Shown: positions 19,690 to 27,715, numbered from the stretch's first letter. The stretch is 64,000 bases of DNA from Gilliamella apis (GCF_030758615.1 NZ_CP132381.1:1426001-1490000), one strand, 5' to 3'. Notes: generated by a model from the letters alone, not told the origin. Translations and numbers: made by a program.

Positions 19690-19911
19690 ATGCTAAACAA
19701 TAAAAAAACACTAAGCCAATGCGAAAAAATATTGATCCATTTACAAACTGGAAAATCAATTAGTCCAGTCCAAGCATTAAATTTATATGGTTGTTTTAGA
19801 TTAAGTGCTCGTATTTATGATCTAAAGAAACCTGGATTTGACATTGATAGTCGTTTAGTTCATGAGAATGGTGTTCAGTACGCTGAGTATTCGATTAGAG
19901 GTGTAAATTGA
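19690..19911 (+). CDS. helix-turn-helix protein, early prophage operon
   Basis: From the ATG at 19690 this is a 73-residue protein with the pattern KTLSQCEKILIHLQTGKSIS, then ALNLYGCFRLSARIYDLKK, seen in phage winged-helix proteins (HTH_39-like). Such proteins often sit between cro and the replication genes. The start is uncertain: AAGG at 19675-19678 fits 19690 (11 nt) better than the ATG at 19681 (2 nt). Its stop overlaps the TTG start of the next gene. Confidence 0.65.
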   Translation: MLNNKKTLSQCEKILIHLQTGKSISPVQALNLYGCFRLSARIYDLKKPGFDIDSRLVHENGVQYAEYSIRGVN

Positions 19912-20666
19912 AAGCAACCGATTATCTTCTAACAATGGGTAACCCCATTGCCTACTATCCAAAGTTGGCTAAACCTTTGGGTGGGATTAGTTCAGCCATT
20001 CTTTTTTCACAACTATTTTATTGGCAGGACAAAGCGACTTCTGATTTAGGTGTATATAAGACGCGTGATGAATTAGAAGATGAAACAGGTCTAAGCCATA
20101 ACGAACAAAGAACGGCAATTAAAAAGTTATGTGAAAGAGGTGTTTTAATTGTTACTGAAAAGCGCCTACAACATAAAACTTATTACAAAATTAATAATGA
20201 AAAAGTGAATAAAGTTTTAAGGAATTTCGCCAAATTTATGATTGAGTTACCACGAGATATAAACAGTACTTATCTCGAACTCGACATTGTAGATGCCGAG
20301 ATGGCTACAAAATCAAGTTCGTTAGATCAAGAGATTACGACAAAGACTACTACAAAGATTACTACAGATATTATTGTGGCTAAGTCGCAAAAGCAAAAAC
20401 GAGCATGTCAAATTCCTGATGATTTTGAACCAACAACTAATCATCAAGATATAGCAGTTAACGAAAATATCAATTTAGATAACGAATTTATAAAATTTAA
20501 AGACTATTGCTTGGCTAACGGGAAAAAATACATTGATTGGAACGCTGCATTTAATAACTGGTTACGTAATGCTGGTAAATATCAACGTGCTAGTCCAAAC
20601 AACAAAGCTAATTTTATGACACTTGCCGAACGTAACCGGGCGGTTCTAGAGAGTATGAGGGGGTAA
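19908..20666 (+). CDS. O-like prophage replication protein (TTG start)
   Basis: A 252-residue protein with an N-terminal winged-helix region (TRDELEDETGLSHNEQRTAIKKLCERGVL, about 50-80), a Thr/Lys-rich linker (about 130-165), and a C-terminal segment FIKFKDYCLANGKKYIDWNA followed by FNNWLRNAGKY that matches the DnaT-like ssDNA-binding end of many phage replication initiators. The start is TTG at 19908, supported by GAGGTG 4 nt upstream and by a 4-nt overlap with the preceding stop. Likely role: origin recognition and primosome loading. No iteron array is obvious inside the gene. Confidence 0.7.
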   Translation: MKATDYLLTMGNPIAYYPKLAKPLGGISSAILFSQLFYWQDKATSDLGVYKTRDELEDETGLSHNEQRTAIKKLCERGVLIVTEKRLQHKTYYKINNEKVNKVLRNFAKFMIELPRDINSTYLELDIVDAEMATKSSSLDQEITTKTTTKITTDIIVAKSQKQKRACQIPDDFEPTTNHQDIAVNENINLDNEFIKFKDYCLANGKKYIDWNAAFNNWLRNAGKYQRASPNNKANFMTLAERNRAVLESMRG

Positions 20667-20668
20667 TC

Positions 20669-21316
20669 ATGGCAAAAATTACAGATGAGTTTTTAGCTGT
20701 TATTGGTGGATTGCTTGAGCTTTATGGACAACAAGCAAGCACTACCAAAGTTAATATTTACTGGTCAACAGTAGGGCAATATCCGATTGAATCATTGCGT
20801 AAAGCCGCTAATGTTTGGGTTCGTAAAAGTGAATTTATGCCAAAACCGGCTGATTTGATTAAATTAATGGGTGGAGCTGGTAATCATTTATCTCCAGATG
20901 AAGCCTGGTCAATAGCGATACTTGCAAGCGATGAAACTAACACTGTTGTATGGACAAACGAAATAGCCAAAGCATGGTCTCAGGCGGAAATTGTTTATTG
21001 TAATGGTGACAAAATCGGTGCTAGACGAACATTTATTGAGGCTTACGAGCGATTAGTAAATGAATCAATGATGTATTGCCGTCCTATAGAGTTCTTTGTA
21101 TCTCTTGGTAATGATAAATCAAGGCGAGTTGACGCTATTAATCACGCTGTATTTACCGGTTTATTAACTAAAGAAAGGGCTAATTATTATCTGCCGAAAC
21201 CAGAAAATACTATTTCCATGATCGAGTATAAATACGAACAAAGCGTATCTGATAAGAGCATGTCACACATCGCCAACATTAAACAAATGTTAAAAACAGG
21301 TTATGTCAGTATTTAA
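20669..21316 (+). CDS. prophage replication-associated protein, P-like position
   Basis: A 215-residue protein placed where lambdoid phages carry a helicase loader. It begins with a compact helical domain (ITDEFLAVIGGLLELYGQQA) and contains EFMPKPADLIKLMGG near residue 55, a pattern found in phage proteins related to helicase-loader inhibitors. No Walker motif is present, so it is not a DnaC-type ATPase. It starts 2 nt after the O-like gene, implying coupled translation. The loader role is inferred from position. Confidence 0.55.
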   Translation: MAKITDEFLAVIGGLLELYGQQASTTKVNIYWSTVGQYPIESLRKAANVWVRKSEFMPKPADLIKLMGGAGNHLSPDEAWSIAILASDETNTVVWTNEIAKAWSQAEIVYCNGDKIGARRTFIEAYERLVNESMMYCRPIEFFVSLGNDKSRRVDAINHAVFTGLLTKERANYYLPKPENTISMIEYKYEQSVSDKSMSHIANIKQMLKTGYVSI

Positions 21317-21479
21317 TCAAGATTCACAGATGGCAAGACAAATGTTAATCAAATTATTAATTATTGTGAATAGTATTATTGGCCGATCAAAAGTAGGTGT
21401 TAGCTGTTTGCTTATATCGACATTGTTATTTATTAAAGATAAATCAAGGAATAAAAAAATTATCTCAAAACTGATTTGA
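21303..21479 (+). CDS. small prophage protein (58 aa), possibly membrane-bound
   Basis: The frame starts 14 nt inside the end of the preceding gene, with AGG just upstream. It encodes 58 residues, with a hydrophobic stretch near residues 15-27 and a stronger one at 35-45, then a basic tail (DKSRNKKIISKLI). Overlapping start and ribosome site support expression; function unknown. Confidence 0.4.
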   Translation: MSVFNQDSQMARQMLIKLLIIVNSIIGRSKVGVSCLLISTLLFIKDKSRNKKIISKLI

Positions 21480-21595
21480 TCAGCTCAACCATTCAGAGAG
21501 AAAAGAGTATTAAGTTTGTTAATGATGGAGCGGTGATCATTAGTTTTTAACAAAAAAATAGTAAATGAATTATCAAGAGAAGAGGAAAAATAAAA

Positions 21596-21748
21596 ATGAA
21601 ACAATTGGAAAAAATAGATCATCTTATAGCTGAAATTGAGAATCAATTAGCACAATTATATGAACAACGTAGAGAAAAAATAAACAGATTTGATTTAAAT
21701 AAGGTGAAAGATGCCGACAAGAAACAAATTAATTCCGACAGGATTTAG
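21596..21748 (+). CDS. small coiled-coil prophage protein (50 aa)
   Basis: A 50-residue protein with clear heptad character (MKQLEKIDHLIAEIENQLAQ) and a basic C-terminus. AGAGGA lies 10 nt upstream of the ATG. Its 3' end overlaps the start of the zinc-ribbon gene by 38 nt in another frame. Function unknown; small early coiled-coil proteins are common in lambdoid nin-like regions. Confidence 0.5.
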   Translation: MKQLEKIDHLIAEIENQLAQLYEQRREKINRFDLNKVKDADKKQINSDRI

Positions 21749-21890
21749 ATGCCCAGAGTGTAAAGGGGATTGTTTTTATAACATGGATATAAATTTATTT
21801 GTTTGTGCAAGGAAGTTAACAACAGTAAATGGTGATATGGATGCTTCTTGCGGTAAATTTTACCTGAACAGAGAAAAATATAAATCATGA
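21711..21890 (+). CDS. small zinc-ribbon prophage protein (59 aa)
   Basis: A 59-residue protein with CPEC at residues 14-17 and further cysteines at about 21, 32 and 47 (GFRCPECKGDC, FVCARK, DASCGKFY), a likely zinc-binding ribbon. AAGGTG lies 4 nt upstream of the ATG. It overlaps the preceding coiled-coil gene. The position between replication and Q matches the nin region of lambda, which holds similar small zinc proteins. Function unknown. Confidence 0.6.
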   Translation: MPTRNKLIPTGFRCPECKGDCFYNMDINLFVCARKLTTVNGDMDASCGKFYLNREKYKS

Positions 21891-22042
21891 GCAAACTAAT
21901 TAAATTAATAAAAAAACACGTTAAGTTAATTATGTAACTGAATTTATGAGGTTAACAAATACTAAAAATATTATGAGAGCTAGTTATATTTTAATTAAAA
22001 ACAGTAGTATTGACATTTATATAAGAGAATCAGAGGTGCGCA

Positions 22043-22396
22043 GTGAGAGAAACTAAAGATATTTTAATTGCATGGAAAAATACACGTATTTTAAAGCGAA
22101 TAGGTACTGAATATCCGTCAAAATCATCAGGTTTTGCTGGTGCGTCCAACGATTTCGATTATCGTCAGTATTTAACCGAAGAAGAAGTAGAAGTTGTTGA
22201 TAATGCGGTTTTAACACTTAGAGCTGATAATATAGAATATTGGGCAATATTGACGTCTTTTTACCTTCGCGGAATATCATGCAGCAAACAAGCAAAACTT
22301 TTAGGTAAGCAAACAACTGAAATTACAAAAATATTACTTGCTGCAGAATGTTTTATACGTGGTCATATTATCCAATTATTTTCAAAAACAGCATAA
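22043..22396 (+). CDS. Q-like late antitermination protein (GTG start)
   Basis: A 117-residue protein with the N-terminal pattern MRETKDILIAWKNT and a C-terminal helix-turn-helix (YLRGISCSKQAKLLGKQTTE) seen in the phage antitermination Q family (Phage_antitermQ). The start is GTG with GAGGTG 4 nt upstream. It lies between the early genes and lysis cassette, and just before a promoter and terminator that form a Q-type target. It should allow RNA polymerase to read through that terminator into the lysis and tail genes. Confidence 0.78.
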   Translation: MRETKDILIAWKNTRILKRIGTEYPSKSSGFAGASNDFDYRQYLTEEEVEVVDNAVLTLRADNIEYWAILTSFYLRGISCSKQAKLLGKQTTEITKILLAAECFIRGHIIQLFSKTA

Positions 22397-22441
22397 TGTT
22401 TAACGTAGAGAAAAATATTTTAATTTTTAAACATCTAAGAC

Positions 22442-22470
22442 TTGACTATTTAAACGTTTAAATGCATAAT
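22442..22470 (+). promoter_or_regulatory. late promoter pR'-like, spacer is a perfect palindrome
   Basis: TTGACT (22442-22447), a 17-bp spacer and CATAAT (22465-22470). The spacer contains the 16-bp perfect palindrome ATTTAAACGTTTAAAT (22448-22463). Position after Q and 32 bp before a strong terminator matches pR'-tR' of lambdoid phages. The palindrome may be a Q-binding element or a separate operator. Confidence 0.7.
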
Positions 22471-22502
22471 ATGTAAATAATGCAGTTTAATGTGCATTAA
22501 AC

Positions 22503-22534
22503 AAAAAGCCCAAATTAATATTTGGGCTTTTTTT
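22503..22534 (+). terminator. tR'-like terminator
   Basis: AAAAGCCCAAA / TTTGGGCTTTT stem with a 6-nt loop and a T-run. It would stop transcripts from the 22442 promoter after a short leader unless antiterminated. Confidence 0.9.
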
Positions 22535-23097
22535 ATACTATATTATTCAACTTTTATATTGATTGACAGGTAATTGTTCTCAAAGAGTTATTCTATATAT
22601 TAGTTAAATTACATCAAAATGTCTGTTTTTTCCCACCTGAATATCTAATTAATGATATTAAATTGTTATGAGTTTATTGCTTGAAAAGTTCGTAATAAAG
22701 CTTTTGAGTAAACTATATACAAACACATGCAGTATTCATAAATAATGCAAATATGAAAAATACCGAAATCGCTAGTAGAATACATTCCGCGTATTGAAAA
22801 GCGAGATAATCTAGACCAAAAATTTGAATGCTTGCGAAACGCTGGGAAAAGAAACCTTTTAAAAGATAAAATTAATTTATATTTTAATTCTTTAAAATGT
22901 AATTTATTACTTTGTAAACTATCTGAAAAGATAATTTTTTGATGAACCTTTTCAATAAATCAGCCGTTTAATTGCTTTTTTATCAAATCCTCAATTCTGC
23001 GGTTTCACAGTATCGACAACAAAGTTAATCACAATTACAACAAAAGATTACTTTTATGCTGTCATTTCAATTAATTGCCTCAAAATGGAGGCTTTCT
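22535..23097. other. late leader region, no confident gene
   Basis: 563 bp between the tR'-like terminator and the holin. One open stretch after a stop at about 22755 (KIPKSLVEYIPRIEKRDNLD...) runs to 22942 without a start codon or ribosome site and may be a gene remnant. Nothing else is supported. Confidence 0.4.
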
Positions 23098-23412
23098 ATG
23101 AAGATTAAACATATGCAAAACAGTGATCCTACGAATTGGCTATATTGGCTAATGACATTAGGTATGGCTGCTCTAGGCTCTATTGCGAAAACTGCATTTG
23201 ATATCATTAACGGTAAAGCAGTAGGGATAAAGATAGCTATATGCCAATTAATTGTTTCTATGTTTGCCGGCGCACTGACTATTTTATTATCAATAGCACT
23301 ACAGTTTAGTGCTGAATTCACAGGATGTATGGCAGGGTCTGCGGGGTGGTTGGGTGCAGAGATGATCAAAGTCATTGCCGAACGAATGAAAAGGAGTGCT
23401 GGAGAACAATGA
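23098..23412 (+). CDS. phage holin
   Basis: A 104-residue membrane protein with three hydrophobic segments (about residues 14-32, 42-62 and 68-84) and a basic C-terminus (ERMKRSAGEQ), typical of holins that open the inner membrane for the endolysin. The start at 23098 is set by GGAGG 6 nt upstream; a longer reading would include that site. Its stop overlaps the endolysin start (ATGA). The exact holin family is not certain. Confidence 0.8.
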   Translation: MKIKHMQNSDPTNWLYWLMTLGMAALGSIAKTAFDIINGKAVGIKIAICQLIVSMFAGALTILLSIALQFSAEFTGCMAGSAGWLGAEMIKVIAERMKRSAGEQ

Positions 23413-23849
23413 AACTAACAGAACATTTTACACTTGAAGAATTTACCCATTCAAACATTGCAAGCAGATTAAGAATAGATAATCGAGTGCCAGATGAGTT
23501 AATGGCAAATATTCAACTGACAGCTAACAAATTAGAGTTAGTTAGAAAAGTGTTAGGTTTTCCAATAATGATTACTTCTGGTTATCGTTGCCCGTTATTA
23601 AATGCCCGGGTGGGTGGCGTATCAACTAGCGCTCATACCAAAGGCTTGGCTGTTGATTTCCATTGTGCTTATGGCACACCTAAAGAAATTTGCCAGCGTT
23701 TAATTGATACCGGTGTTCAGTTTGATAAGTTAATCCAGGAACATAACCAATGGGTGCATATCGGTTTTAGCCCAAACTATAATCGACAAATTGTTTTAAC
23801 AGCAATCAAAAATAGCGGTAAAACGGTTTACGTGAATGGGATAGTCTAA
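23409..23849 (+). CDS. endolysin, M15 peptidase family
   Basis: A 146-residue protein of the peptidase M15_3 type, a zinc L,D- or D,D-peptidase cutting peptidoglycan cross-links. The zinc motif SAHTKGLAVDF (near residue 77) and the later WVHIGF (near 118) supply the expected His, Asp and His ligands; ITSGYRCPLLNARVGG is also typical. No signal sequence, so release depends on the holin. It overlaps the holin stop by 4 nt and touches the spanin gene. Confidence 0.9.
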   Translation: MKLTEHFTLEEFTHSNIASRLRIDNRVPDELMANIQLTANKLELVRKVLGFPIMITSGYRCPLLNARVGGVSTSAHTKGLAVDFHCAYGTPKEICQRLIDTGVQFDKLIQEHNQWVHIGFSPNYNRQIVLTAIKNSGKTVYVNGIV

Positions 23850-24217
23850 TGGATAAATTAAAACAAATTTATAAGCTATCCCCGATAGCATTATTGATTA
23901 TCGTCATATTTAGCATTTATTTTGCTTATCAATGTTTTGAAGATGAACAAACTGCAAAACAGCAAATGACTGAATTATCATCTCAGATGCAACAATTGCA
24001 ACAAAAAATTATTAAAAATAATCAGATTATTACTGACAACGAGTTATCAAAACATGAACTAGAAAATCAATCTATTTCACGTCAGGAGCAAATCAATGAA
24101 CAACTCAAAGATAATGATTGTGCTAATCGGCTTATTCCTATGCCTATCTCTGGCAGCATGTACAACAGAGCGAAAAGTTTACGTGAGTCAGCCAATCCCA
24201 GCAAATCTGCTCAGTGA
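23849..24217 (+). CDS. Rz-like inner-membrane spanin
   Basis: A 122-residue protein with an N-terminal signal anchor (PIALLIIVIFSIYFAYQ) and a long Gln/Asn-rich periplasmic coiled coil (about residues 30-90), the layout of i-spanins. An outer-membrane partner gene starts inside it in another frame, as in lambda Rz/Rz1. Together they would fuse inner and outer membranes at lysis. It begins on the last base of the endolysin stop. Confidence 0.85.
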   Translation: MDKLKQIYKLSPIALLIIVIFSIYFAYQCFEDEQTAKQQMTELSSQMQQLQQKIIKNNQIITDNELSKHELENQSISRQEQINEQLKDNDCANRLIPMPISGSMYNRAKSLRESANPSKSAQ

Positions 24218-24344
24218 TTGCTTGCCCAAACTACCGCCTGAAAAAATGACATTCGGTGACAGTGTGAAATATAACGAACATCTCTTGAATGTTATTGAAA
24301 GATGCAATCAAGATAAAAGCTCTATTAGATTAATAAATAAATAG
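24096..24344 (+). CDS. Rz1-like outer-membrane spanin lipoprotein
   Basis: An 82-residue lipoprotein with signal peptide and lipobox LAAC (Cys22), nested for 122 nt in a different frame within the Rz-like gene and extending past it. The mature part has several prolines (PIPANLLSDCLPKLPPEKM), as in other o-spanins. An SD-like GAGCAAA precedes the ATG. Embedded architecture plus lipobox make the call firm. Confidence 0.88.
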   Translation: MNNSKIMIVLIGLFLCLSLAACTTERKVYVSQPIPANLLSDCLPKLPPEKMTFGDSVKYNEHLLNVIERCNQDKSSIRLINK

Positions 24345-24400
24345 TAATTTTCGATTATCTAGTAATCTAAAATTTAAAGGTTTTTATATAAAATTTACAT

Positions 24401-24423
24401 AACCGCTTAATTGCGGTTTTTTT
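24401..24423 (+). terminator. terminator after the lysis cassette
   Basis: AACCGC / GCGGTT stem with a TTAATT loop followed by a T-run, 57 bp after Rz1. Confidence 0.85.
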
Positions 24424-25040
24424 GTGCTTAAAATTAAAAAAATTTAACTTAAATCGCTACAAGAACACACTGTAATCAATTTTACAATTTAGGTCATTCA
24501 TAATGACGATCCTGATTTAGGAATATTTAGAAATAAGTGTTAAAGGGTTATATAAAATAGATTCTATTAACACTTTTCCAGCTTATTTGAATTCAAGTTC
24601 ATTAATAGAACTAGTCTAATAAACATCAATATTTTGAATATTATCGATAATTTATGCTGTAAATAAAACAGGTTTCAGATCTTATACAACCATTAAAACA
24701 ACATTAAGGGGGCCATATGTGAATACTTTTCTATAGCATTGCAGAGAGAAACTTAATGATGACTTTTTACGATCGTTTATTTAATACGGTTTCAAAACTG
24801 CTTACCAATTATGGAGTGAAATATCATGTAAAAAGTGTAATTCGATCACCATTTCGATGTTAGACGTTATCCTTTTTCTTTACCAAATAATCGATTTGCC
24901 ATGAATTACTAATATCAACTGCAACTAGATAAAGATTGACAATACCTCAATTCAAATAGCCGATATGAAAAAGGCATGACGAGGGTTGCAACTCTAAATG
25001 CTCAAGTTAATTTTTATAAAGCCACAATGGAGATTAAAAC
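24424..25040. other. deletion scar where packaging and head genes should be
   Basis: About 600 bp between the lysis cassette and the first tail gene. Lambdoid phages carry roughly 10 kb of terminase, portal and capsid genes here. Only a 35-codon head-tail protein stub (24756-24863) is recognisable; the rest is decayed. Confidence 0.65.
24756..24863 (+). pseudogene. truncated head-tail joining protein
   Basis: The frame encodes 35 residues beginning MMTFYDRLFNTVSKLLTNYG, which resembles the N-terminus of phage head-tail completion proteins (MSFYD..QxTAxxLLxxYG pattern), then stops at TAG. Members are normally over 100 residues. Its place just before the tail terminator gene is where such a gene belongs, so I read it as what remains of the head module. 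Confidence 0.55.
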
Positions 25041-25448
25041 ATGATATCAAAAATAGCCCACTTACTCGAAGAACATCTGCAAACCTTTGCTACTCAAGAA
25101 AATTTGCAAGTTGTTTACGAGAACATTGAAGTTAAACCTGAAAATGAAATCTACCTTATCTGCAATATTTTGCCTAGCATCACAACTAATTTTGATTTAG
25201 AAGGCAAATTAAGAACTTATAAAGGTGTTTTTCAGGTTAGCGTTGTTACGCCGATCAATACCGGTATAGAAAGTGTTCATACAATTGTTGATGCGATTAT
25301 CGAACACTTTCCTTTAGATCTTGAATTAAAACAAGATCACTTTTCACTTTACATCAATTCAATACCAAGTGCTTATCCAGCAGTTAAGGAAAAAAGCACT
25401 TATACAATACCAATTAGCATGAATTACCGTGCTGACATATTAATTTAA
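25041..25448 (+). CDS. tail terminator protein (DUF4128-like)
   Basis: A 135-residue protein at the start of the tail module. The layout (helical N-terminus ISKIAHLLEEHLQTFA, then a beta-rich body with RTYKGVFQVSVVTP) fits the DUF4128/gpU-like tail terminators that cap the tail tube and join it to the head. SD GGAG is about 10 nt upstream. It is followed by the tube gene after 15 nt. Confidence 0.72.
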   Translation: MISKIAHLLEEHLQTFATQENLQVVYENIEVKPENEIYLICNILPSITTNFDLEGKLRTYKGVFQVSVVTPINTGIESVHTIVDAIIEHFPLDLELKQDHFSLYINSIPSAYPAVKEKSTYTIPISMNYRADILI

Positions 25449-25463
25449 TTAGGAGAAATAATT

Positions 25464-26123
25464 ATGGGATTTGCATTACCTAACGGTTCAAGTGTTTACG
25501 TACAAAAATCAAAAGACACAGAATTAGCGTTTGAGATTATCTCAAACGCTAAAGACGCTGTTGTTACATTAAAAACTGATCATGGTCTTGTGGCTGGTGA
25601 TGAAGTTATTATCACCTCAGGATGGTCAAAAATTAACAACGCAGTTGCGAAAGTGATTAAAGTTAACAATATGGATGTTACACTTGGTAATATTAATACA
25701 AATGATACAAAATCATTTCCAGAGGGAGAAGGTAAGGGTACTTTAACCAAAATTACTGCATGGGAGCGATTACCGCAAGTCAAAGAAGTTGCAACTGAAG
25801 GCGGTGAACAACAATTTACTCAAATTCAGTTTTTAGATGACGATGCAGAACGACAATTACCGACCATCAAATCAGCTAAAAGCAAAAGTTTTACCATTGC
25901 TCATGACAGTTCTCTGCCTATTTATGCATTATTAGAGGAATTAGATCGTACTAATGATGTTGTCGCTATGAAAATGTATGTGCCTAAAGCAAAAGAAACA
26001 CGTTATGACGCTGTACGTATTTCATTTGATCCTACACCAACCTCTACAATTAATGAGATTGAAACGGTAAAAATCAGTATGACCGTTGAATCACCAGCAA
26101 TCACTTTTTACAAAAATAAATAA
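25464..26123 (+). CDS. major tail tube protein
   Basis: A 219-residue protein that reads like lambda gpV-type tube subunits of siphophages: N-terminal MGFALPNGSSVYVQKSKDTE, a beta-rich body, and the segment QIQFLDDDAERQLPTIKSAK with a C-terminal beta domain. Subunits stack as hexamers around the tape measure protein. Strong SD AGGAG. Its placement between tail terminator and chaperone genes supports the call. Confidence 0.82.
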   Translation: MGFALPNGSSVYVQKSKDTELAFEIISNAKDAVVTLKTDHGLVAGDEVIITSGWSKINNAVAKVIKVNNMDVTLGNINTNDTKSFPEGEGKGTLTKITAWERLPQVKEVATEGGEQQFTQIQFLDDDAERQLPTIKSAKSKSFTIAHDSSLPIYALLEELDRTNDVVAMKMYVPKAKETRYDAVRISFDPTPTSTINEIETVKISMTVESPAITFYKNK

Positions 26124-26134
26124 GGATAATATTA

Positions 26135-26446
26135 ATGGCCAAATTTAAATTGGTAGCTGAACCAACCTTTAAATGTGAAGTTTTAATTCCGCGTGCAGGA
26201 TTGGAAGATGGCAAAATTGAATTTACATTCAAACACCATGTTCTTAAAGAACTAACCGATATTGAAAAAGAACTTGAAGGCAAGCCAGTAATTGATTTTC
26301 TGTTGAAAATAGCTTGTGGTTGGAGTTTAGAAGAAGAGTTTAATGAGGAAAATTTGGATATACTTCTTCAAAATTATCCAGCATCAGGGGCAGCAATTAT
26401 TAAAACTTATTCTAGCGAATTTTTTGGCGTTAGAGAAAAAAACTAA
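26135..26446 (+). CDS. tail assembly chaperone, short product (gpG-like)
   Basis: A 103-residue protein (MAKFKLVAEPTFKCEVLIPR) in the position of lambda gpG, a chaperone that coats the tape measure protein during tail assembly. Its 3' end carries the heptamer A AAA AAC just before the stop, and the -1 frame continues without a stop into the following gene, so a fused G-T product is expected from a fraction of ribosomes. Family assignment (TAC_13-like) is from size, order and frameshift. Confidence 0.82.
   Translation: MAKFKLVAEPTFKCEVLIPRAGLEDGKIEFTFKHHVLKELTDIEKELEGKPVIDFLLKIACGWSLEEEFNEENLDILLQNYPASGAAIIKTYSSEFFGVREKN
26437..26443 (+). promoter_or_regulatory. programmed -1 ribosomal frameshift site (A AAA AAC)
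   Basis: The heptamer A AAA AAC is in the right phase (last A of GAA, then AAA AAC) directly before the TAA stop of the chaperone gene. After a -1 slip, reading resumes at C26443 (CTA ATA GCG) and stays open to 26751. The result is a 205-residue G-T fusion, as in lambda and many siphophages. Confidence 0.87.
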
Positions 26447-26751
26447 TAGCGCTCGTTACTGCACTATATACCCCTGAGCCGTCAAAACACGAGTTGGCGG
26501 CTTTTGGGCTAACTGAATCGGATTACGATGAAGAATATGTAGAAATATGGCAAGATAATTTGGATGCTTTCAAGTTATTTAAAGCCATGTCTACTCAGTG
26601 GCGAACGAGCATGAGTGGAATATTAGGTCTTGATTACAACTGTATGCCATGGGTTATGAAGATTAATAATATTGCAGAAAGCGAAACTATTTTTAATGAT
26701 ATTCAAATAATGGAAAGCGAGGCGTTAAAAATAATGCACAAATCGAAATAA
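26443..26751 (+). CDS. tail assembly chaperone T extension (DUF1799-like), made by frameshift
   Basis: A 102-residue extension joined to the upstream chaperone by -1 frameshifting. The part after TPEPSKHELAAFGL is acidic and Trp-rich (EEYVEIWQDNLDAFKLFKAM), and GILGLDYNCMPWVMKINN fits the DUF1799 pattern of gpT-like domains. It lacks a good ribosome site of its own; a TTG at 26494 is the only plausible independent start. The T domain recruits tube subunits to the tape measure-chaperone complex. Confidence 0.82.
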   Translation, partial: LIALVTALYTPEPSKHELAAFGLTESDYDEEYVEIWQDNLDAFKLFKAMSTQWRTSMSGILGLDYNCMPWVMKINNIAESETIFNDIQIMESEALKIMHKSK

Positions 26752-26775
26752 AAAATAATCTATAAAAATAGTACA

Positions 26776-26792
26776 AGGTGCATTACGCACCT
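26776..26792. terminator. short hairpin after the chaperone genes
   Basis: AGGTGC / GCACCT stem with a 5-nt loop, 24 bp after the T extension. It lacks a T-run on the plus strand, so termination is uncertain. Confidence 0.4.
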
Positions 26793-27676
26793 AAACTATT
26801 GAAAATAAACAAACATATTGAAGTTTTCATTCAAATCAAGTAATAAATGTTTAGTGATTATTATGTTTAATTTTTCAGAATTTGCTGATTCAAATAGTAA
26901 AAATTCAATTATAGTATTAATTAATTTTATGCCAATTTCAGCTTGTTTCTATTTAATACTAGACTATATAAATTCATTCAATCAACTATTTAAGTATCAT
27001 GAATATAGATTTGAAATTTAGATACTATAAATATTTTGGTTAATATAGTTATTATTTAAATCATTATTAATGCATACGCAATGTTGAAAAACGTTTCTCA
27101 AAATTTTTGTTCAATTTATTGACAATCATCTAGATTAAAATTTGAAACAAACTAGCTAAATTATTTTCTATGTAAAACTCTAATTTATATTTTTATATTT
27201 AAATTAAATTTATTGAATTATTAGATAAGGAGCAGAAAAAGAAAAATTATTATCTGCAAAAAGTACTTTAATGATTGGAATCGAAGTGGTGTTTTTAATA
27301 TAAACATAGGTAAAAAGAATTAATGAATAAAAATTCTATTTTTATTATTGAATGAACTACATTAAAGAGCTAGATGATAAATAAGCTCCTAGAGTGAAGA
27401 TATTTGATTTTCGAAAGCCTTATATCAAAAAACATGTTCATTTGAAAAATCACACAACATACTCTAAACAAAGAATAAGCGCATTTTGATAGTTTGTATT
27501 TTAGTATTAATACCTTTTACTCATAAAATCTTAACATTTATCAGATAAATCTCTGCTGATTAATAAAAATAAAGGTCATAACGGATGAATTTAAATGATA
27601 ATACTAAAATATCAACGATTGGTTTGCCAATAAATCAAAGAATAACTTAAAGCTAAAATAATGAACAAATCATAAT
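26793..27676. other. AT-rich non-coding insert between chaperone and tape measure genes
   Basis: About 880 bp of very AT-rich DNA at a place where siphophages usually have no gap. A 67-codon frame (26818-27021, TTG start, no ribosome site, low-complexity product) and several shorter frames exist, but none looks like a gene. A fragment after a stop at about 27229 (GAEKEKLLSAKSTLMIGIEV) is more protein-like. The insert is bounded on the right by a terminator, like a decayed moron cassette. Confidence 0.5.
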
Positions 27677-27699
27677 AACCCACTGTTAGTGGGTTTTTT
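27677..27699 (+). terminator. terminator directly upstream of the tape measure gene
   Basis: AACCCACT / AGTGGGTT stem with a GTT loop and TTTT. It ends 16 bp before the tape measure ATG and is followed by TCTGGAGAAAA, the same ribosome-site string seen after the terminator at 31273. Confidence 0.87.
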
Positions 27700-27715
27700 A
27701 TTATCTGGAGAAAAA

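Noticed and set aside
26818..27021. 67-codon frame between chaperone and tape measure genes
   Set aside because: TTG start without a Shine-Dalgarno, low-complexity hydrophobic and Asn-rich product, no neighbours coupled to it.
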